Positions 1 to 8,152 of a stretch of DNA of 64,000 nucleotides are shown here, piece by piece (the first letter of the stretch is position 1; the number at the start of each line of letters is the position of its first letter). The translations under genes were made by a program, and so were the position numbers. The notes under the pieces were generated by a model. That model saw only the letters and a program-made list of their open reading frames with translations, searched no databases and was not told the origin of the DNA. This stretch comes from Carideicomes alvinocaridis (GTDB lineage Bacteria; Pseudomonadota; Alphaproteobacteria; Rhodobacterales; Rhodobacteraceae), in contig SRJI02000002.1 in the NCBI GenBank assembly GCA_005473895.2, positions 62,001 through 126,000 on the forward strand. Direction: 5' to 3'.

Positions 1-5
1 ACGAA

Positions 6-1160
6 GTGCGCACTCCCGCGCGTGTCGAGCTTACAAGATCCAGGCTTGGGATTCCGCGGCCGCCAGCATCAGAGGGAACCCTGACTACCCGAGCGAGCGG
101 GAGAGCAACTGCCTTGCGGCTAGAAATATTCCCGTGCGAATGTTGCGCTAAATGGTTGTCATGGGAGAATCCATTGGACCTTGATGAGCTTTATCGCCTC
201 CTGCGTGGTGCGCATGTGCGCGCTCAGGGGGTCGTCGACACCATCCGCGATCCCCTTTTGGTTCTCAGTTCGGACTTCACGGTCATAAGCGCCAACCCGG
301 CTTTCTACAGGACGTTCGAGACCGATCGGGAATCCACGGTAGACGTGAAGTTCCACGACCTGGGGAATAGGCAGTGGGACATCCCCGAGTTGCGCCTTCT
401 TCTGGAAAAGGTGATCCCCCAAAGTGCGTCTGTGTTCGACTACGAAGTCAGAGGGACATTCCCGCGCGTGGGATACCGGACGATGCTGGTCAGCGCCCAG
501 CGGCTCAAGCACCCGGACAACGGGCAGCAGATCATCCTGATCTCGATCACGGACGCGACCGAAAGACGGCAGAGAGAAGACGAGAAGGACATCCTCATCG
601 GTGAACTCGATCACCGGATCAAGAATCTATTGTCGATCACGCAGGCGCTTGCACGTCAGACCGGCGTGGAGGGGCGCAGTGCGAAGGAATACCGCGACAC
701 GTTCCTCGGACGTTTCGAGGCACTGGCGCGATCATTGAACATAGGCAGCAGCAAGGATGCTTCCGGTTTACCCGAGTTGGCGAGCGCCGTGATGGAGCCC
801 TATCTCGGAGGACCCAGCCAGGTGAAGATTGCCGATGGCCCTGAAATCGCTCTGACACCCAATCAGGCCACGGCCCTGGGCTTGATCATGCACGAGCTGG
901 CGACGAACGCCATCAAGTATGGCGCGGTGTCGAGACCCGAGGGCCAGGTCGAAATCTGCTGGGAGCCGAAGGGTGATGATCACGCATCCATGCTCCAGCT
1001 GCGGTGGCGAGAACGAGGTGGGCCCGAGACATCGCCACCATCCACGACCGGTTTTGGCATGCGGCTCATACGGTTCTCTGCAGAGCGCGAACTCGGCGGG
1101 CAGGCGGAACTGGCTTACCTTCCTGAAGGTTTGACAGCGACCGTGGACTTTCCGCGATAG
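6..1160 (+). CDS. PAS-domain sensor histidine kinase, HWE family
   Basis: Signal-transduction kinase that should autophosphorylate and pass phosphate to a receiver, probably the one encoded just downstream. A PAS fold lies at about residues 70-185, with the GNRQWDIPELR signature that often precedes HWE kinases. The phospho-acceptor helix follows with DHRIKN at about residue 205, then a degenerate ATPase region (HELATNAIKYG) and the WRERGGP motif that supplies the W-x-E of the HWE class. No transmembrane segment is evident, so it is probably cytoplasmic. The PAS core lacks the LOV cysteine motif, so it is not a LOV photoreceptor. The frame is open to the left edge. The GTG at 6 is only the first start visible, and the first 60 residues look non-conserved, so the real start may be internal or upstream. 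The stop lies 20 bp before the receiver gene. Confidence 0.85.
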   Translation: MRTPARVELTRSRLGIPRPPASEGTLTTRASGRATALRLEIFPCECCAKWLSWENPLDLDELYRLLRGAHVRAQGVVDTIRDPLLVLSSDFTVISANPAFYRTFETDRESTVDVKFHDLGNRQWDIPELRLLLEKVIPQSASVFDYEVRGTFPRVGYRTMLVSAQRLKHPDNGQQIILISITDATERRQREDEKDILIGELDHRIKNLLSITQALARQTGVEGRSAKEYRDTFLGRFEALARSLNIGSSKDASGLPELASAVMEPYLGGPSQVKIADGPEIALTPNQATALGLIMHELATNAIKYGAVSRPEGQVEICWEPKGDDHASMLQLRWRERGGPETSPPSTTGFGMRLIRFSAERELGGQAELAYLPEGLTATVDFPR

Positions 1161-1180
1161 CTTCAAGCCAAGGAGGGCGG

Positions 1181-1576
1181 ATGCCCGGTGAGACGATCAT
1201 CAACCCCGATGTCGACAATGGATTGTCCGTCCTCATCGTCGAAGACGAGTTCTTGGTTGCGATGGACCTCGAAACAATTCTCGAGCAAGGCGGACATGCA
1301 GTCATGTCATCCGTTGCCTCGGTAGAGGCGGCACTCAAGGCGCTCGAGGATGGCCGACCCGATGTTGCGGTGCTGGATCTTAACTTGCGGGGGCAGTTGG
1401 TCTTTCCGGTTGCAGAGCGTCTCCGGAGCCTGAACATCCCTTTTGTGGTCGCTTCAGCCTACAACGACTTGGACATTCCAGGCGGCGAGGTCGTTGCAGA
1501 CGTCGAGAATGTCGGAAAGCCGATCAACGAACGCCGCCTCTTCGACGCACTGCGCCGCGCCGTTCCGGCAGCGTGA
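1181..1576 (+). CDS. Single-domain response regulator receiver
   Basis: Stand-alone CheY-like receiver of 131 residues with no output domain. The acidic pocket is in LIVEDEF, the phospho-acceptor aspartate in VAVLDLNL and the conserved lysine in NVGKPI. A strong Shine-Dalgarno (AAGGAGG) lies a few bases before the ATG. It follows the HWE kinase gene by 20 bp on the same strand, so the two probably form a co-transcribed pair. Single-domain receivers of this type next to HWE kinases are common in alphaproteobacteria and often act through protein-protein contacts or as phosphate sinks. The output is not evident here. Confidence 0.88.
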   Translation: MPGETIINPDVDNGLSVLIVEDEFLVAMDLETILEQGGHAVMSSVASVEAALKALEDGRPDVAVLDLNLRGQLVFPVAERLRSLNIPFVVASAYNDLDIPGGEVVADVENVGKPINERRLFDALRRAVPAA

Positions 1577-2270
1577 GATGCGGGGACCAGGGCTGCCCCA
1601 ACGCAGCAACTCGGCTCCGGAACCACGTTGTTGCTCTGAGGTGCCGTTTGGGTCAAATTTTGCAGGTTCGACGGCGCGCTGTCGCAAGTTTGCTGTCCGC
1701 CCCTCTCCGACGCGCGTGGCCGACGTAGCGATCTCCCGGAGCCCTGGCCATGTGTCGCCGCTACCTGAAAGCGTCTCTTAGAACCTGCTCGCCACGCCGG
1801 GGCTCATATGGCTTCGCGATGCGCGGCATCTCGCGGAACTCGGGCTCGATCGAGCGCGGCTCCGCGTGCTAGCGAGCGGTGGGGTCTTCATCCAGGACAA
1901 CGGGCAGGAGGGGGCAGATGTTTCAACGCGCCTCCGGACTCCTCTCCAATAACGGATTGCAGAACGCGGCTTGAGCCATAATGCGACTGCGGGGCGAAGA
2001 GTTCATGAAGCGGGGGAGGACGGGTCGAAGCACGCGCGAGCTGTGACACATGATGCGCGGTGGCGAGATGGCCTCGACCCGCCCTACGCCTATACAGATC
2101 AATCCGCTGAATGTTCCCAACCTTTCTCAATGCTTCTCCAGTTGCATCTCCGAAAGGATCCTCTATTGCCCCGCGAGCAAATCTGTTGCTCCGATGTTAG
2201 TTTGACCGGTTCCGAGCGTCTGCAACTGAAAGTTCCACAGCTCGATGAGCCGAGAAGACACGAAAGCAAG
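1577..2270. other. Long gap without a supported gene
   Basis: About 690 bp with no convincing complete gene. Plus-strand positions 1782-1952 form a short open stretch without a usable start. It encodes a segment (RDARHLAELGLDRARL) vaguely like the end of DUF1127-type proteins, so it may be a gene remnant. The rest is lower in GC than the bulk of the window and shows no codon pattern in any frame. The 3' part would hold the promoter of the small zinc-ribbon gene at 2271. No tRNA or riboswitch fold was recognised. Confidence 0.4.
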
Positions 2271-2534
2271 ATGACAGAAGCACGAAGCGAGCTCGAGCGC
2301 CCCCTTGTCGAGCTCTTCAATCACGTGATCCGGGTCCGATGCGATTGCGGTCACGGGGGTCATATCCACATTCGCAAAGTGATGCAGGCGCATCCTGGGC
2401 TTGAGACGCTCGGTGGGGCGATCGGGGGTGCGAGATGTGCAGCCTGCGGCCGCCAAGGCGCCGCCGAGTTCGAGATCCTTCCGCCGGAAGACGGTGCAGA
2501 CGATCAGGGACTCTCACCCTACGAGAGGGAGTGA
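2271..2534 (+). CDS. Small zinc-ribbon-like protein
   Basis: An 87-residue hypothetical protein with two cysteine pairs, C24-x-C26 (VRCDCGH) and C56-x-x-C59 (ARCAACG), spaced like a zinc ribbon and followed by an acidic tail. Small proteins of this shape, in which CxCG and RCxxCG knuckles flank a short helix, are frequent and uncharacterised in alphaproteobacteria. The open frame extends upstream to 1971, but the part before this ATG has no protein-like composition, so the internal ATG was chosen. The ribosome-binding site is weak. It stands alone between the receiver gene and the BLUF gene. Function unknown; metal binding is inferred. Confidence 0.6.
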   Translation: MTEARSELERPLVELFNHVIRVRCDCGHGGHIHIRKVMQAHPGLETLGGAIGGARCAACGRQGAAEFEILPPEDGADDQGLSPYERE

Positions 2535-2649
2535 CCGAGACGTTCGGAGAGGCCCAAAACGGGACCCGCGAGCAGAGCGAAGCGGCAGTATCCGGGTACC
2601 TGCGGTGTGAAACTGAGTGAGGGCTATTGACCTATAAAAGGCGATCTAT

Positions 2650-2668
2650 CACCAATGGATTGTTGGTG
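2650..2668. promoter_or_regulatory. Inverted repeat upstream of BLUF gene
   Basis: CACCAA, 7 nt, TTGGTG: a perfect 6-bp dyad about 30 bp before the BLUF start codon. It is a candidate operator, or a short hairpin in the leader. A TTGACC hexamer lies just upstream at 2627-2632, but no well-spaced -10 box was found. Confidence 0.35.
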
Positions 2669-2697
2669 CAGGGGCGCTTCAATTTGGGCCAATAGGG

Positions 2698-3099
2698 ATG
2701 CAGCTATTCACGCTTTCCTATCTCAGCGCAGCTCAGCTGGAATTGTCTGACGCGGACATTGCCGCGCTTGCCAACAGGAGCCAGGCACGCAACCGGAGCC
2801 TGGACGTCACCGGTCTGCTTCTTTTTGATGGCGGCTATTTCATGCGGACCTTGGAGGGGCCGCGGGATGCGGTCGCGGATGTCTTTCGAGACATACTGAA
2901 AGATCCCCGGCACTCGGCTATCTCTCCCTTCGCGGTCAGATTCGTCAGCGATCGCAAATTCCCCACTTGGGCGATGCAATTGGTCCCTCGCGATCTCACG
3001 CTGGAGATCGTCACGGCACTAGGTGACATCGAACTGACACCGCTTGGCATCGGGCGCCTTCATCAACATGTGAAACGGGCGCTGAACGAGCTGGGTTAG
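2698..3099 (+). CDS. BLUF-domain protein with Gln-to-Arg change at the flavin site
   Basis: A short stand-alone BLUF (blue light using FAD) protein of 133 residues. Family hallmarks are visible: Y8 in the first strand, N32 in ARNRSLDVTG, the LEG turn at 52-54, DPRH at 69-72 and W91/M93. In studied BLUF proteins the Tyr-Gln pair drives the light-induced hydrogen-bond switch, and the glutamine is residue 50 in the cyanobacterial protein PixD/Slr1694. Here the equivalent residue is R50 (FMRTLEG, codon CGG). The protein is therefore predicted either not to photocycle normally or to be a light-independent or altered flavin sensor. There is no output domain, so any signalling would be through partner proteins. 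An inverted repeat lies in its upstream region. Confidence 0.85.
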   Translation: MQLFTLSYLSAAQLELSDADIAALANRSQARNRSLDVTGLLLFDGGYFMRTLEGPRDAVADVFRDILKDPRHSAISPFAVRFVSDRKFPTWAMQLVPRDLTLEIVTALGDIELTPLGIGRLHQHVKRALNELG

Positions 3100-3279
3100 C
3101 TACTCGATACTTGTCGTGGTTCCCAGTACGCCAGTCAGTTGGGAACTGCCAAGGCGCACAGGCGGAAGCCACGACAAAGCCCGCGACCTGGAACATTCTG
3201 GATAGGGTGCAAACGGCTTCCATTTTCTTCGCCGAATCCAGAACCTTCGTGTCAAAATGCGCTGACGGAGGTCTCGGTA

Positions 3280-3435
3280 ATGAGGATGTTTGATGATGCT
3301 CCGAGCCGCAACCTTGGATCGTCGGATGCCGGGATTTCTCTGCCGTCTCAAGATATTCGTGTGGTGACTCCGCCGGGACAATGCATGACGACCGGGGGTC
3401 GCAGGAATTGCCGATCTACTGATTGGGCCCCGTGA
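3280..3435 (+). CDS. Possible 51-residue leader peptide or small protein
   Basis: A short frame with a good Shine-Dalgarno (GGAGG about 9 bp before ATG 3280). Its TGA stop overlaps the ATG of the next gene (TGATG). This arrangement would couple its translation to the metallo-hydrolase gene. The peptide has no recognised motif and no membrane segment. The support is only ribosome-binding site and overlap, so it may be fortuitous. Confidence 0.3.
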   Translation: MRMFDDAPSRNLGSSDAGISLPSQDIRVVTPPGQCMTTGGRRNCRSTDWAP

Positions 3436-5036
3436 TGACGCAACTCGTTCAGCCGCGGCTCGTGAACCCGCCCGATGGCGATCCAGGCGTGTATCTCGAT
3501 TTCCGCTTCGGCCGCCGCGCCATCCTCTTTGACCTCGGCGGCCTCGAGCCGCTGAGCCCGCGCGAGCTTCTGCGCGTCAGTCACGCTTTCGTGTCGCATG
3601 CACACATGGATCACCTGGCGGGGTTCGATCCCCTGCTGCGGTTGCGCCTTCACCGGCCACGCCCGCTGGCCCTGATCGGCCCCGCGGGCTTCCTGGGCCA
3701 GGTCAAGAATAGGCTGGGCGCCTTTACCTGGAACCTGCTCGACGAGAGTTCAGTCGATTTTCGCCTCACGGTCTACGAGTTTGACGGCATGCGCCTCTCC
3801 GCAGCCGCTGAGTTCCGCGCCCGCGAGGCGTTTCGCCGTCGCGACCTTCCCCCTCCGGCTCTCGGAGAGGGCGTCGTGCTGGCCGAGGATGACTTCATCG
3901 TTGAGGCGGTGGCGCTCGACCACCGCGTCCCTTCTCTCGCCTTCGTCCTACGCGAAGAATTGCGCGTCAATGTATGGCGTACCGCGCTCGACGAGCTCGG
4001 GCTGTCCGTCGGTCGCTGGCTTGACGAGGCCAAGTCCGCCATCCGGGCGGGTGCCGCCGATGATCATCCTATCGCGATTCCCGGGCAGGGCGAGGTGCGG
4101 CTGGGCACCCTCCGCGGGCGTGTCTTCAAGATCGCACCGGGACAGCGTGTGGCCTATGTCACCGACGCCGCCGACACGGCAGACAATCGCAACCGGATCC
4201 TGACGATCGCCCGAGACGCTGACCATCTGTTTATCGAAACCCCGTTTCTTGAGGCGGACCGCGACCTCGCTGCCGCGACCGCGCACTTGACGGCCCGGGC
4301 CGCCGGAGAGATCGCACGTGCCGCCGGCGCCCGCCGCGTCACCGGCTTTCATCATTCGGCTCGCTACACGGAGCGAGCCAGCGCCATTCCCGCCGAGCTT
4401 GCCTACGCCATGGATCCCGAGATGCCTGTCGAGCGGGATCAGGTTTCGTCGGGGGCGGGCGGAAGGCCAAATTGGGTGCGCCGATGGCAACGACAGGGCA
4501 TCTCGACTGACGCGGCCCTTGCGCGCTTCGACAGCCTGCCGGGAATCACGTCGCATGACCTGCTCGGCGCTTGGCGGGGCAGGGGGATGCCCACCGGTCA
4601 TCTGCTCGACGGTCTGCTCGAGCGTCTCGGCTGGCGCGGGAAACGGTTCGAAAGCCCGGAGCGGGTTGATCCGTTGGTGTTTCACGCCGATATGGCACTC
4701 GACCCAAGGCTTATGCCCCTCTGCCTCGCCCTTCGCTGGCCCCGCCTTGCGCGGAGTGCTCCGGTCGTTGCCAGCTTCACTGCCTTACGTCGGGTCTTTC
4801 GTGCCCGTGGCCCGGCCGCGAGCCTTGCCCACGTCGAGTTCCGCGGCTGTCTGAGTGCAGCGATGATCTACGACAGACAGCCGATCATCGACCACTTTCG
4901 GCGGATCGACACGGACCGCGTACTTGGGCTGATGCGAACACGCGCGATGTCTCCCTACTTCTTCTTGTTGACCAGAGAAGACGAATGCTTCCCGGGGTCT
5001 GTACCTTCAGGTTGGGCGGAGAGCGGGCGCAGGTGA
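3435..5036 (+). CDS. Metallo-beta-lactamase-fold hydrolase fused to GXWXG/DUF4334 domain
   Basis: Residues 1-330 resemble the RNase Z/ElaC branch of the metallo-beta-lactamase fold: SHAHMDHLAGFD carries the zinc-binding HxHxDH motif, AYVTDAAD a second ligand region and TGFHHSARY the distal histidines. After a linker, residues about 365-520 match the GXWXG plus DUF4334 arrangement (ITSHDLLGAWRGRG; then AMIYDRQPIIDHFRRID). DUF4334 proteins are normally separate and of unknown function. The frame is continuous across the join, so this looks like a true fusion. ATG 3435 was chosen over the TTG at 3423. An upstream small frame overlaps the start. The substrate cannot be told from sequence; a nuclease role is possible but not shown. 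Confidence 0.75.
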   Translation: MTQLVQPRLVNPPDGDPGVYLDFRFGRRAILFDLGGLEPLSPRELLRVSHAFVSHAHMDHLAGFDPLLRLRLHRPRPLALIGPAGFLGQVKNRLGAFTWNLLDESSVDFRLTVYEFDGMRLSAAAEFRAREAFRRRDLPPPALGEGVVLAEDDFIVEAVALDHRVPSLAFVLREELRVNVWRTALDELGLSVGRWLDEAKSAIRAGAADDHPIAIPGQGEVRLGTLRGRVFKIAPGQRVAYVTDAADTADNRNRILTIARDADHLFIETPFLEADRDLAAATAHLTARAAGEIARAAGARRVTGFHHSARYTERASAIPAELAYAMDPEMPVERDQVSSGAGGRPNWVRRWQRQGISTDAALARFDSLPGITSHDLLGAWRGRGMPTGHLLDGLLERLGWRGKRFESPERVDPLVFHADMALDPRLMPLCLALRWPRLARSAPVVASFTALRRVFRARGPAASLAHVEFRGCLSAAMIYDRQPIIDHFRRIDTDRVLGLMRTRAMSPYFFLLTREDECFPGSVPSGWAESGRR

Positions 5037-5087
5037 TGCGGCGGCGCATGGGCAGGATCGTGGCGGACAGGGCAACCAAAATTTCCA

Positions 5088-5115
5088 GGCGTGGTTTCGG
5101 TGCACCGAAAACGCC
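5088..5115. repeat. Palindromic hairpin after the metallo-hydrolase gene
   Basis: TTTCGGTGCACCGAAA at 5095-5110 is a perfect 16-bp palindrome. It is extended by GGCGT/ACGCC arms with a 2-nt bulge. There is no T-run, so it is either a factor-independent hairpin without a tail or a protein-binding site. It sits directly before the transposase remnant. Confidence 0.5.
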
Positions 5116-5120
5116 ATCCC

Positions 5121-5245
5121 AGAAACATCGAAGGGTTCTACAATCGGAGGCTACTCATCGCTTGACCTCCCAAGCCAGATCGCCTTCGAGCGGAAGGTCA
5201 GCGAAAGGAGCTAATAGCTCTCCCCAAAAAACTGGGTAAATCCAC
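5121..5245 (+). mobile_element. Decayed 3' end of an IS3-family insertion sequence
   Basis: One frame reads NIEGFYNRR and the next continues YSSLDLPSQIAFERKV and ends at tandem stops (TAA TAG, 5212-5217). Together these match the C-terminal end of IS3/IS481-type integrase-core transposases, which end with FYNRxRxHSxLGYxSPxxFE. The two parts are in different frames, so a frameshift plus loss of the rest has killed it. The sequence after the stops (about 5218-5245) resembles an IS end but no partner inverted repeat was found. This marks past insertion at the border of the accessory stretch. Confidence 0.55.
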
Positions 5246-5315
5246 GAAGTATCGGCCATGAACCTGACCCAAGATTGGGTGCTTGTCGGCAGGTTTTCTA
5301 TTCATTCTCCTCACA

Positions 5316-6167
5316 TTAGTACCCGGTCTCCGCTTGGCGCCAGCTGCTCGGGGATTGGCCTGTCACTCGACGGAAATCCTTGCTAAAGTGGTAGGCGTCA
5401 AAGAAGCCGCAGGTCTGGGCCACCTCGTGCAGCGGTTGCGCTGTCTGCAGCATCAGCGCCTGCGCCATGGCGACTCTCTCCCGGCGCAGGAAGCTGCGTG
5501 GCGTGGTGTCGAAGTGTTGGCGAAAGAGCCGCCGGATCTGCGATCCGCTCACCCCGGCGGCGCGGGCGATCTCCTCCTCGCTCCAGCGGTGCTGGGGCGT
5601 GGCGCGCATCGCCTCCGTCAACCGAAGCACCGGCGGCGGCAGGCCCGAGGCGGCGCGCGGCGCGCGTTCCTCGCTGGCGAGCTGCAGAAAGCGCGCGACC
5701 GAAGCGTGCAGGTGCAGATCGGTGTCAATGCCGCGCAGGTGCAGCGTGTCGAAGAGCGCCTGGAACCAGCTGATCAGCTCGGCCCCGCGGCGCACCGAAA
5801 GGCGCGGCAGCCCGTTGCCGAAAAGCCGCCGTCGTAGCGCGCCGGTGTCCGGCCCCGCCAGACGGAACCACATCACCGACCAGGGGTCGCGGTCATGGGC
5901 CAGGTGTTCGTGGGCCACGTCGCCGGCGATCCAGGCCAGTTCGCCCGGGCCCACGTCGAAGACCCGATTCTCGATCGTCACGCGGCCACGCCCCGACAGG
6001 CAGTAGAGGATGTCGTCGCCGGGGCAGGACCGGCGGCGGATGCCGCGCCCCGGCGCCGCGTCGACCCAGCCGGCGCGCAGGATCGTGGTCAGTCCGGCCT
6101 TGGTGTCCGGGTCCGGCAGGAAGTGATGGGAGATGCGCACGACCGAGGCGCTGCGTACGAGTGACAT
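5316..6167 (-). CDS. AraC-family transcriptional regulator
   Basis: Residues 1-150 form a cupin-like sensor domain with the beta-strand pattern GELAWIAGDVAHEH. Residues 185-280 carry two helix-turn-helix units; the second, LHEVAQTCGFFDAYHFSKDFRRVTGQSPSSWR, matches the AraC signature. It is divergently transcribed from the dioxygenase/ribose-type transporter operon, with 115 bp between the two start codons. It is therefore the likely local regulator, perhaps sensing the transported sugar. Length (283 residues) is typical of the family. Confidence 0.88.
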   Translation of the reverse strand: MSLVRSASVVRISHHFLPDPDTKAGLTTILRAGWVDAAPGRGIRRRSCPGDDILYCLSGRGRVTIENRVFDVGPGELAWIAGDVAHEHLAHDRDPWSVMWFRLAGPDTGALRRRLFGNGLPRLSVRRGAELISWFQALFDTLHLRGIDTDLHLHASVARFLQLASEERAPRAASGLPPPVLRLTEAMRATPQHRWSEEEIARAAGVSGSQIRRLFRQHFDTTPRSFLRRERVAMAQALMLQTAQPLHEVAQTCGFFDAYHFSKDFRRVTGQSPSSWRQAETGY

Positions 6168-6282
6168 GCGTGTTTTTTACATGCATTCGAGAGGTATGTC
6201 CATTGAGAGCGCCCGGGGCCGGGGGCATCATAGGCAGCAGATGAGGGCCGGTGCGTCCGGCGAGGACACTTGGGAGGTTGGA

Positions 6283-7059
6283 ATGCTGGTTCCCAGCAAA
6301 GCCGAAATGCGTGCCTACGAGGTCGATGGTTACTTCGTTCGCAAGGGGCTGCTGTCCCCCGAGGAGGTCGCCGACTTCCGCGACTCCTCGCGCCGCCAGC
6401 TCGAAGAAGAGAGCAAGGGCGACAGCGTGATGCGCAAGGGCGACAGCTCGGGCAAGAGCACGCTACTCAAGCTCTGGAATTCCGCCGGTGACGACAAGTA
6501 CGGGATGCTGGCGCGCGACGAGCGGATGGTGCGGCTCTCCGAGGCGCTGATCGGCGAGGATATCTATCTCTACAGCCACAAGATGACCATGAAGCAACCG
6601 CGCGAGGGCGGGGCTTGGGAATGGCACCAGGACTTCGGCTATTGGTACAACAATGGCTGCCTGTCGCCGGAGATGCTGTCGATCTACGTTTCGCTGGACC
6701 CGGCGAACAAGGAGAACGGTTGCCTCCAGGTGCTGAAGGGCTCGCACATGCTGGGCCGGTTGAACCATGTGCGTGAGGACGGGCAAACCAACGTCGAGAA
6801 GCCCTACCTCAAGGCCGCCGTCGACCGGTTCGAACATGTCTACGTCGAGATGGAGGCGGGGGACGCGCTGGTCTTCCATTGCAACCTGCTGCACCGCTCG
6901 GACGCCAACAACAGCGATACCTACCGCTGGGGCTATATCTGTTCCTACAACGCCGTGCACAATGCGCCCTTCGTACAGGCGCGTGACTACGGCCATTACC
7001 AGGAGCTCAAGACGGTCCCGGCCGGGAGCTTCATGTCGGCGGCCGTGGCAGCGGAATGA
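6283..7059 (+). CDS. Phytanoyl-CoA dioxygenase (PhyH) family protein
   Basis: Fe(II)/2-oxoglutarate-dependent oxygenase of 258 residues. The HxD pair is in WEWHQDFGYW (about 110), and the distal histidine and 2-oxoglutarate arginine are in LLHRSDANNSDTYRWGY. The start at 6283 has a GGGAGG ribosome-binding site; the longer open frame from 6133 overlaps the AraC gene and was discarded. The stop overlaps the permease start by 4 bp (ATGA), so it is translated with the transporter. PhyH enzymes hydroxylate carbon next to a carboxylate or cleave C-P and related bonds. Here the enzyme probably modifies the imported compound. The substrate is unknown. Confidence 0.85.
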   Translation: MLVPSKAEMRAYEVDGYFVRKGLLSPEEVADFRDSSRRQLEEESKGDSVMRKGDSSGKSTLLKLWNSAGDDKYGMLARDERMVRLSEALIGEDIYLYSHKMTMKQPREGGAWEWHQDFGYWYNNGCLSPEMLSIYVSLDPANKENGCLQVLKGSHMLGRLNHVREDGQTNVEKPYLKAAVDRFEHVYVEMEAGDALVFHCNLLHRSDANNSDTYRWGYICSYNAVHNAPFVQARDYGHYQELKTVPAGSFMSAAVAAE

Positions 7060-8102
7060 GCGGCGGGGCGAGCCTTGGGGCGGGGGCAGAGCCCGCCCGT
7101 CCCGCCAGCCACCGGAAGAGCGCGTCGATCCTGTCGCGCATCGCCGCACGCAAGGAGATCGGCGTGCTGCTGGCGTTGATCGTCATGTGCGCCTTTCTCG
7201 CGTTGGCGACCGACAACTTTCTGACCACGCTCAACCTGCTGAACGTTGGCCGCCAGATTTCGCTGCTTGGCATCATGGCGGTCGGCATGACCTTCGTGCT
7301 GATCTCGGGCGAGATAGACCTGTCCGTGGGCTCCACCTACGCGCTTTCGGGGCTCGGGACGGGGATGCTGATCGTCATGGGCTGGGGTCTGCTGCCGGCG
7401 CTGGCGGCCGGGCTGGCCAGTGGCGCGGCCATCGGACTGGTCAACGGCGTGCTCTCGACCTACGGCCGCCTGCCGTCGCTGATCGCGACGCTGGGGATGC
7501 TCTCGATCGTACGGGGCGCTGCGCTGCTGATGACCGACGGCCAGCCGGTCACGGTGAATGAACGCAACGGCGCGCTTCCGGACGTGCTGGAGCGGTTCGA
7601 GTTCATGGGGCAGGGCTATCTCTTCGACGTGATCCCGATGCAGCTGGTCTTCTTCGCGCTGGTTGCGCTGGTGGGCTGGATCGTGCTGGCGGGCACGGGC
7701 TTCGGCTTCCGCGCCTTCGCGGTGGGCGGTTCGGCCAAGGCGGCGCGCGTCTCGGGGATCAACGCCGAGGGTGTCAAGATCTGGGCCTTCGTCATCATGG
7801 GAACGCTCGCGGCCTTCGCCGGGATCCTGTCGCTGGCCTTTCTTCCTTCGGGCCAGGCCGGGCGCACCGGCATGGGGCTCGAGCTTGACGTGATCGCGGC
7901 GGTCGTCGTCGGCGGCGCGTCATTGTCGGGTGGCGTGGGCACGATCCTGGGCACCGTGCTGGGCGTGCTGATCATCGGCGTGCTGCGCAACGGGCTGGTG
8001 CTGTTGGGCGTCTCGCCTTTCACGCAGGAGGTCATGATCGGGCTGGTGATCATCATCGCCGTGGCCATCGACAAGTGGAGCACGCGAAACCGGGCGGGCT
8101 GA
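7056..8102 (+). CDS. Sugar ABC transporter permease, RbsC class
   Basis: Polytopic inner-membrane permease (BPD_transp_2 family) with about nine hydrophobic segments. It carries the LISGEIDLSVGSTYALSG signature of the ribose/xylose/autoinducer-2 branch. The 348-residue length is normal. It overlaps the PhyH gene by 4 bp, and 50 bp separate it from the binding-protein gene. It works with the binding protein at 8153 and the double ATPase at 9185. The order permease, binding protein, ATPase differs from the usual rbsA-C-B. Confidence 0.9.
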   Translation: MSGGASLGAGAEPARPASHRKSASILSRIAARKEIGVLLALIVMCAFLALATDNFLTTLNLLNVGRQISLLGIMAVGMTFVLISGEIDLSVGSTYALSGLGTGMLIVMGWGLLPALAAGLASGAAIGLVNGVLSTYGRLPSLIATLGMLSIVRGAALLMTDGQPVTVNERNGALPDVLERFEFMGQGYLFDVIPMQLVFFALVALVGWIVLAGTGFGFRAFAVGGSAKAARVSGINAEGVKIWAFVIMGTLAAFAGILSLAFLPSGQAGRTGMGLELDVIAAVVVGGASLSGGVGTILGTVLGVLIIGVLRNGLVLLGVSPFTQEVMIGLVIIIAVAIDKWSTRNRAG

Positions 8103-8152
8103 GGGTCCGGGGACGCAAGACCAAGGGAAGCAGATCCAAGGGAGGACAAATC

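Noticed and set aside
6-1160. LOV-type photoreceptor kinase
   Set aside because: The PAS domain lacks the GxNCRFLQ cysteine motif, so blue-light sensing by this kinase is not supported despite the nearby BLUF gene.
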